Position numbers and translations under genes: made by a program | Notes under the pieces: generated by a model | What the model saw: the letters and a program-made list of their open reading frames with translations, nothing else | Database searches by the model: none | Told to the model about the DNA's origin: nothing | Origin: Phoronis ovalis | Taxonomy: Eukaryota; Phoronida; Phoronidae | Reading direction: 5' to 3' | DNA: 21,132 bases | NCBI GenBank assembly: GCA_028565635.1 | Contig: JAOXYB010105714.1 | Location: 1-21,132, forward strand | Part shown: positions 15,901 through 21,132 of the stretch, piece after piece | Layout of the letters: every line of letters begins with the position of its first letter | Position numbering within the stretch: position 1 is the stretch's first letter

Positions 15901-18900
15901 GTGCATGGCATACCCCATTTTTAAAATACCAATAAACTCAAAACCATAAATCAAACTTGTTTTATTTGTAAATAATGAGTCAAACAGGAGTCCTGCTAAT
16001 CAACTATGAAATCTAAATCCTCAAAAACAAGAAGCAAAACACCTCTTTCTTAATTTAATAATTTACATATTTTTCAGCACAAAAATACAAAGTTCACACC
16101 AAGTGTTTTACAGCACAGCATCAACTGCACCCAAAATAAAGTGGATATAGCATATGCTCACATAACATGCAAGATAGATCCTAGTTAATCTACATGCATG
16201 CAACTTGCTATCAATTATATTGCCATTATTACTAGTTACTGGATATAACTTAATCTGGAACATGTTTTAAAATCCTCTTATCTTTACAAGATAGCAAATT
16301 AGATACAAACATTTTAGTACATGTTTGGTACCAAGGGTTAACCAAGCAATTTTTACACAGCATGATGCATGTACCTATTACTAAGAAAAATATTTTTGAA
16401 ATAAAATTTTACTACCAAAAATTTTACCTATGGGGCTATAGTTTTGTATTCCATGAGAAATGACAAAAATAGGCATTAAATAAATAGGAGGAAGTTGCTT
16501 TATTTCAAAATTGATTCCAAATAAACAATTTCTTGTTCCTTTTCCAACATGTTGTTTCCAATATGTTAACACTGCACATAATAACATACCTTATCAAATA
16601 AAACATGTTAGTTACCCAGAAATGGATAAGTATATGTATAAATATATGATTACCAACAAAATATCAGTTTATCCTATGGACCTCCCAGCAGATCAGACAA
16701 GACCAAAACAAAATTTGGAAAGGGATGTCAGGAACTCAATACAGAACTGGGTACAGAAAAAAATGCAGTTATAGCATATTAATCCTATTATTGAAAGTTG
16801 TGGTCCACAAAATGCCAATTTCTATCTTTTAATTTGTGTTACTGCTAAATAAGTATAATCTGGCAATATTTAGCCTTTACTTTATAACATTCTCATCCCA
16901 TGTTTCTCAAGGAAATATTTTATGAGATTAGAGAGTGAATTCTTCAGTTTTGTAGAAAAGAATTTGTATGAAAATACATAAATATACAGTACGCAATATA
17001 CAACATTTTGTAATGCTAATTATACAAAGATGCATCTTCACAAATTTGAAATGTATGAAGGTTTGTGTTTTTCTTATTCACATGCCTTCTGTTTCCACTC
17101 AGTCACCTCACCCCTCTAGATTCATTAGCCTAACCTAAGGTGCACACTTTGCAGATAACCAATCAAATCCCAGCTCTTAGTCTTTGATGAGCCAATCTTT
17201 ATTAAGAATCTCTGATTAATATGCAACAATCATCAATCAGATAAGATTACAGTAAGGTTAAAGGTCAATTAAATTTTGTTTTAAAAAAATTAGCGGTGAT
17301 CCAAAACCCACCCTCAAGAAATTCAAGGAATTCTGAGGGCAAGTTTTGGATCACCGCTAATTGGAGTGACTGACGTCTTTATTTTGTAAATAAAAAAAAT
17401 AATACACAAGAAATTTACAGAATTCAAAATAGGAATTTCCTAGTAACCTTTAACTAGAAACTACTGATCATATGTCTATTTAATGTTTCTACCCTGGTCA
17501 GCAGTTATGTACATTAGCAGAGGAAAGTAATGTGCTAAATATAAAAGCATGCATGACCACCAATTTTACTAACACCAGTAGTACAGAAATACATACACCA
17601 ACCACTGGATATAACAAAGAGGTATTTAAAATGCTATACAATAATACAATAAATAGATTATATAAAAAAATTAAGAAAAATATATAAATAACAATAATCA
17701 TAGTTTTCAAGTTTTTCATAAATGCATCAACCAAGAAAACAATGGGTCTTGGTATTCTCTAACACAAAGTGATTTTATAAGTTGTAGCCACAAGAGACTC
17801 AGGTTTGTACCACAAAATACTCAAAATAGATTCTATTCTATAAAGAAATAACTTTTATCTGCCTGCATGCAAACAGAAATACTTAAGACACAAATGTTCA
17901 GTATGATCCCAGGGATACTATTGTTTTAGTGGTTTCTAATAAATTATATCCAAATGTTTTAATTAATACAGCATATGATAGCATTTAATTGATGGCATCT
18001 GTTTTAGAGATCTTTTAACAATTTTACAAGTAATTTTAAATAATCAGTCTTTTTATTATCTGTACCAGTATATATTAGCTCAGTTCTGGACTCTTTAGCC
18101 TGGCTGGTTGCCATAAAGTCTACTCCAGTAGAAATATCAACAACTTATGAACACTTATCATGAAAATATTGACTTGAATAGATAGGACTAGTTGTTAAAA
18201 TCATATGTACACTCAGTTAATACCAGGAATCTCTGCTTTTGATATTAAGAATTAAAATAAATCTTCATACCAGGGCTAAGAAATCAAAAAGGTCAAAATA
18301 ATTAAGATCCTAGCAATTCCTTGTGTCTAGACAAATTGTGCAATAATTTTAGCTGATTCTGGCAACAACTGATACCACTAGCAAAGCACAAGTTTATTAC
18401 CACACCCTACTTTAATAAGGCAAGGTAACCATCTCCCTCACTTATTAAAACATAGAGACATAGAGAGACATGTATCATAAACATGTTAGCACCCTGAGAT
18501 TTGGATTAATGTTGATTGCACCCAAGCCCCAGATATATTGTTATTGCTGAAAATCTGAACAATATATATTTTCCAAAAGATAAAATTGCAGCTTTTGCAA
18601 AAACATGTTGAGTTTCATAAAGAAAATTGGTTCAATCTTGCAAACACATGAAGAAACTTTCATAATTTAAGCGATATTGCACTCTCAAAATTACGATGCC
18701 ATTTACATGCAGACAGGTATCCCATATGGGCCACACCTATTCTACAAAAACTAGACTAATAAATGCCATAACATTTAACAATACCTTTCACTGGTAACAA
18801 TTAAAAACAATACGAAGCATATAATGCTAAAATTCATCCCTTCAACAACCTCCAGCTGCACATCAAGGCAAAAGACAAATTTAATAATTATTTACAAACC

Positions 18901-20918
18901 CAAAATCAAATGTTTTTCTTTTATCTTGTCTAAAGTTTTGTCTCTAAATATATACACATGATATAAATACTTACAAAATCAAAAGAAATACTACAATTAA
19001 TACTGCAGTGTAATTGTATGATTTAAATGCATCTGTACTGATATGTACAGGAAACTAGGCCTATAAAACTTTTAACAGTTATGCTCAATTTGCTATTGCA
19101 CAGAACTTTCAATAATATTTTTAAATAATACAAAATGTTACATGTGTAAAATTATACTATGAAGTTAGAAAAAATAAAATCGGCAAAAAAACTTTAAAAT
19201 TTTCTAAATAAAAATCATCTTCAAAGTATTATACGACCATAGAATTACTTAAGCCACCTAGTGGTGACTACCCTAACAAAATTGGATTCTTCCAGGAGTA
19301 AATCCTTCCTTTCAGTCTTTGATTCTTCAATCACCAGGCTGGTTTTAGTTTTGTTCTTCATACATTTTGCATGTGGCTCTGTAGTTGCCATGCATTTATA
19401 TTTTAATAATATATTGGTCATGACTATTCACAGCAAATAACGAGATCTATAATTCACCACACATTTCTATAACCATATTCAGTTTGGATGGATACGATAA
19501 TTTCCTATCACAGTGATCATTTTATGTACTTAATTTTTAAAATTGAGGTATGCTCATCTTTACAAAAATAAGAAAATTTATCACATTACTTACAAGACTG
19601 ACGAAAATAAAGACTTATTTTCTCATTCTATGTACATATAGTACAGTAAATTGATCCAAGAAAAATATAAAACCTTATCTCATATTGATTTCCAAATCTC
19701 TCAAGGGAAAGGCAAAAAAAAATTTATGACACGATCATAATTTATCAAACCAGTGATACAATAAAATGAAATAATTAGACCAAGGTAAACAATTTAATGG
19801 TTGTATTGCTGGGGACTTGGAAAGCTTCAACTTTATGATTAGAGGACTAGAGTAAACACACATTGTTGACCATGAAACATTTTCCCTTTCGGTACCTCAA
19901 CTTATACTATTTCACAACTACTTAAAAATCAATGACATAAATAAAACAATGAAATCCTTTATACCAGATATAACCATCAATAATCACTACTCAATATAAT
20001 CACCCACAGTAAAAGTACATGTTTTATGACCATTAAGTTCTTCTTCTTCTAGGATTAAAATAGCCTACCGAAGACCAAGCGCCTGGCTGCCATTGTCCTC
20101 TCCTGGGACATTCTTGGTTGTGACATTGCTGTCTATCAGGTGGTCTAGCTATGATGTTGCAGTGATCATCTGACAAAACATTCCCAAAAGGCCTCTGGCA
20201 TACTACAGCCCGGCTTTGTTGACCAGCACCACAAGTTGTTGAGCACTATGAAAACAAGATACCTTTTGATCACAAATAGCAACAAAGTAGACTCCAATTG
20301 AAGGAACATAAGTAAACTTGTTTGTTAATATCAGTCTGCTACCTTTATGGGAATACATCTACTTTTAGGTTTACTGATAATGCAATTAGACTCTGATATA
20401 CACAAGATTTATGACAGACTTTTAACTTTTCATAAGAAAAATCACGAAACAAACAACTTGGTTGAATTCTCTGTTACGCAATTATAATTAAACTTTCATG
20501 ACGAAGTATGATTTAACATTGTTTTTTTAAAATTAGGAAATATTGTTTAATTCATGAAACAAACAACTTACTTGGTTGAATTCTCTGTTAAGTAATTAAC
20601 AGTTTTCATTGACATACTAATTCATGATTTGATAGTTTTTTTCGGAATAAAGCAATATTGTTTAATTCATCTGCTTCTGCAAAATCTAAAAAATTCCCGA
20701 ATCTCTTTCCATACGTTTCAGGTGTAAATAACATGAAGAGAGAAAAATTGTGAACAAACCTGTGCCCAATCTCCGTAGTTCCACGTGGGACATTCACCTG
20801 TGTCACATTGTTGTATTTCCTCAGGCTTACCATCAGAGTCACAGCTATCACTGACACCATTCTCATCCTGACATACAACTTGACGACGCTGCCATCCTTT
20901 ACCACAAGTCCTTGTACA
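11082..20918 (-). CDS. ADAMTS9: ADAMTS9/20 (GON-1)-type metalloprotease, C-terminal half: seven TSP1 repeats plus GON domain
   Basis: Secreted ADAMTS proteases of this subfamily cleave proteoglycans such as versican and aid matrix remodelling and cell migration. Twelve minus-strand exons, in coding order: 20918-20760, 20245-20069, 15130-14966, 14808-14641, 14345-14172, 13877-13686, 13328-13193, 12911-12725, 12537-12401, 12177-12086, 11907-11803, 11177-11082. They sum to 1788 nt, join in frame at GT-AG introns and encode 595 residues plus TGA. Exons 1-7 each encode one thrombospondin type 1 repeat starting at CSxxCG or a close variant; exons 8-12 encode the GON domain. That domain restricts the call to the ADAMTS9/ADAMTS20/GON-1 group and excludes papilin and ADAMTS-like proteins. 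Signal peptide, prodomain, HExxH protease, disintegrin and earlier repeats lie beyond 21132. The gene converges on alpha-tubulin. Further exons inside the 4.9-kb intron cannot be excluded, but none is needed. Confidence 0.94.
11324..11377. repeat. 27-bp tandem duplication in GON intron
   Basis: Two adjacent 27-bp units (11324-11350 and 11351-11377), both starting TTAAAAGTCA and ending AAACTGCATG, differ at one position. They lie in the last intron of the ADAMTS gene and are probably replication slippage. Confidence 0.9.
13099..13113 (+). repeat. (ATG)5 microsatellite, possible retroelement tail
   Basis: Five ATG triplets end an unusually GC-balanced stretch (about 13030-13098) within an AT-rich intron. 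Short trinucleotide tails of this kind end many truncated LINE and SINE copies. The upstream body was not recognised, so the retroelement reading is tentative. Confidence 0.45.
15250..15548 (+). pseudogene. Decayed non-LTR retrotransposon (LINE) fragment, C-terminal end of the reverse transcriptase ORF
   Basis: Frame 15342-15548 reads KLRGAYNTAFRMLFNIS, then SEYFVLYNIPTFFALHHHNS, and ends PMLRHWRKSLY before TAG. This follows the pattern known from LINE ORF2 C-termini: K-hydrophobic-R-x-A-Y-N-x-A-F-R, then a short Ser-rich stretch, an aromatic-Val motif, a P-T-F-x-A-L motif and a final W-containing motif. The preceding part (about 15250-15340) continues in other frames, so it is frameshifted. 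A longer overlapping plus-strand frame (15244-15621) encodes a hydrophobic peptide that is probably a shadow. The call rests on remembered family patterns, not a search. Confidence 0.6.
17289..17361. repeat. 73-nt inverted repeat (hairpin), mini-MITE or small-RNA-like
   Basis: The arms ATTAGCGGTGATCCAAAAC (17289-17307) and GTTTTGGATCACCGCTAAT (17343-17361) are perfect complements. Inside them CCCTCA (17311-17316) pairs with TGAGGG (17334-17339), then an A/T helix with one bulge, leaving a loop of about five bases. No clear target-site duplication flanks it. A very short palindromic transposon is the simplest reading; a microRNA-like precursor cannot be excluded. Confidence 0.75.
20446..20670. 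repeat. Diverged tandem duplication of about 110 bp in ADAMTS intron
   Basis: Unit 1 (20446-20555) and unit 2 (20556-20670) both start GAAACAAACAACTT, continue GGTTGAATTCTCTGTTA, and end AATATTGTTTAATTCAT. The middle has diverged by substitutions and small indels. The array lies between the exons of TSP1 repeats 1 and 2. Confidence 0.85.
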
Positions 20919-21132
20919 CTAAGGAAACAAAGACAATAATCAAGTTTGCAAATCAGTATCATTACTTTTGATTGAAAAAAATATGAAATTATACATGGTG
21001 ACATAACCTGACATAACCCTACATCAGCAATGTTAAACAGAAGACATTGTGGTAGATTAATGCCTAGTGGTTACAAATAATCCTCAATTCACTAGATAAG
21101 TAAAAAGATTCCCCTTCAAAAAGATCCTGTGC
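20919..21132 (-). other. ADAMTS intron upstream of the first visible exon
   Basis: Non-coding sequence leading, on the minus strand, to the acceptor tttccttag at 20919. No TSP1-type cysteine pattern is visible here, so the preceding exon lies beyond the window. Confidence 0.7.

Larger units (their letters stand above)
15131..20068 (-). other. 4.9-kb intron between TSP1 repeats 2 and 3
   Basis: This is a strongly AT-rich, CpG-poor interval bounded by a GTAGGC donor and a tttatttcag acceptor on the minus strand. It holds a decayed LINE fragment (about 15250-15548) and an inverted-repeat hairpin (17289-17361). An 87-codon plus-strand frame at 16511-16774 and a minus-strand hydrophobic frame at 17498-17734 are unrecognised. 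I found no further TSP1-like cysteine pattern in it. Confidence 0.75.
13193..20918 (-). other. Array of seven thrombospondin type 1 repeats, one per exon
   Basis: Repeat lengths are 53, 59, 55, 56, 58, 64 and about 46 residues. Each exon begins at the first cysteine, and the first six end just after the tryptophan motif of the next repeat (WNYGDWAQ, WQPGAWSS, WVTSSWEK, WKPGGWSK, WTTGNWSE, WRTGEWSQ), all phase 0. Each repeat has six cysteines; the last cysteine of repeat 7 is split across the intron. The O-fucosylation consensus C-x-x-S/T-C-G is intact in repeats 1-5 (CTRTCG, CSTTCG, CSVSCG, CSKSCG, CSVTCG). Repeat 6 reads CSKSCD and repeat 7 CSTDCG, so these two are altered. Repeat 7 also carries GKRRAKRR. 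Confidence 0.93.

Noticed and set aside
16511-16774. 87-codon plus-strand open frame in the long intron
   Set aside because: I recognise no family; it may be repeat-derived, but nothing in the sequence supports a gene.
11082-20918. Papilin or ADAMTS-like protein as identity of the TSP1 gene
   Set aside because: Those families lack a GON domain; the complete GON domain here points to the ADAMTS9/20/GON-1 group.
20606-21004. 132-codon minus-strand open frame
   Set aside because: Wrong frame over the TSP1 exon 20918-20760; the correct frame gives CTRTCGKGW and six cysteines.

Overview
This is animal (metazoan) nuclear DNA. It is AT-rich, its genes are split by GT-AG introns, and none of the coding exons starts an operon-like array. 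It carries parts of three conserved animal genes. The intron positions and repeats suggest an invertebrate, but I cannot name a phylum from the window alone.

Layout: (1) 1-~1755, + strand: the last two coding exons and 3' UTR of the mitochondrial/peroxisomal fission dynamin Drp1 (DNM1L), covering the end of its GTPase effector domain. (2) 2890-8564, + strand: a complete nine-coding-exon alpha-tubulin gene encoding 453 aa. Its first intron falls directly after the ATG, and its acetylation loop and C-terminal tail are divergent. Its third intron holds a nested pair of terminal-inverted-repeat elements, and a second copy of the outer element lies just past its poly(A) signal. (3) 20918-11082, - strand: the 3' half of an ADAMTS9/ADAMTS20/GON-1-type secreted metalloprotease. 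Twelve exons encode seven thrombospondin type 1 repeats followed by a complete GON domain and stop codon. The protease half lies beyond position 21132. The gene converges tail-to-tail on the tubulin gene and probably has a long 3' UTR (about 11081 down to 9300).

The rest is intron or intergenic sequence: a decayed LINE fragment (about 15250-15548), a 73-nt hairpin (17289-17361), two tandem duplications, a short (ATG)n tail and long CpG-poor intron. The three genes have unrelated roles (organelle fission, microtubules, extracellular matrix remodelling) and I see no functional cluster. CpG is visibly retained across the tubulin locus (about 2.0-9.1 kb) and depleted on both sides, which suggests different germline methylation histories.

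I looked for an undescribed system and did not find a convincing one. The most notable items are the atypical tubulin isotype, the nested element with a readable target-site duplication, and a dibasic cleavage-like site just before the GON domain.
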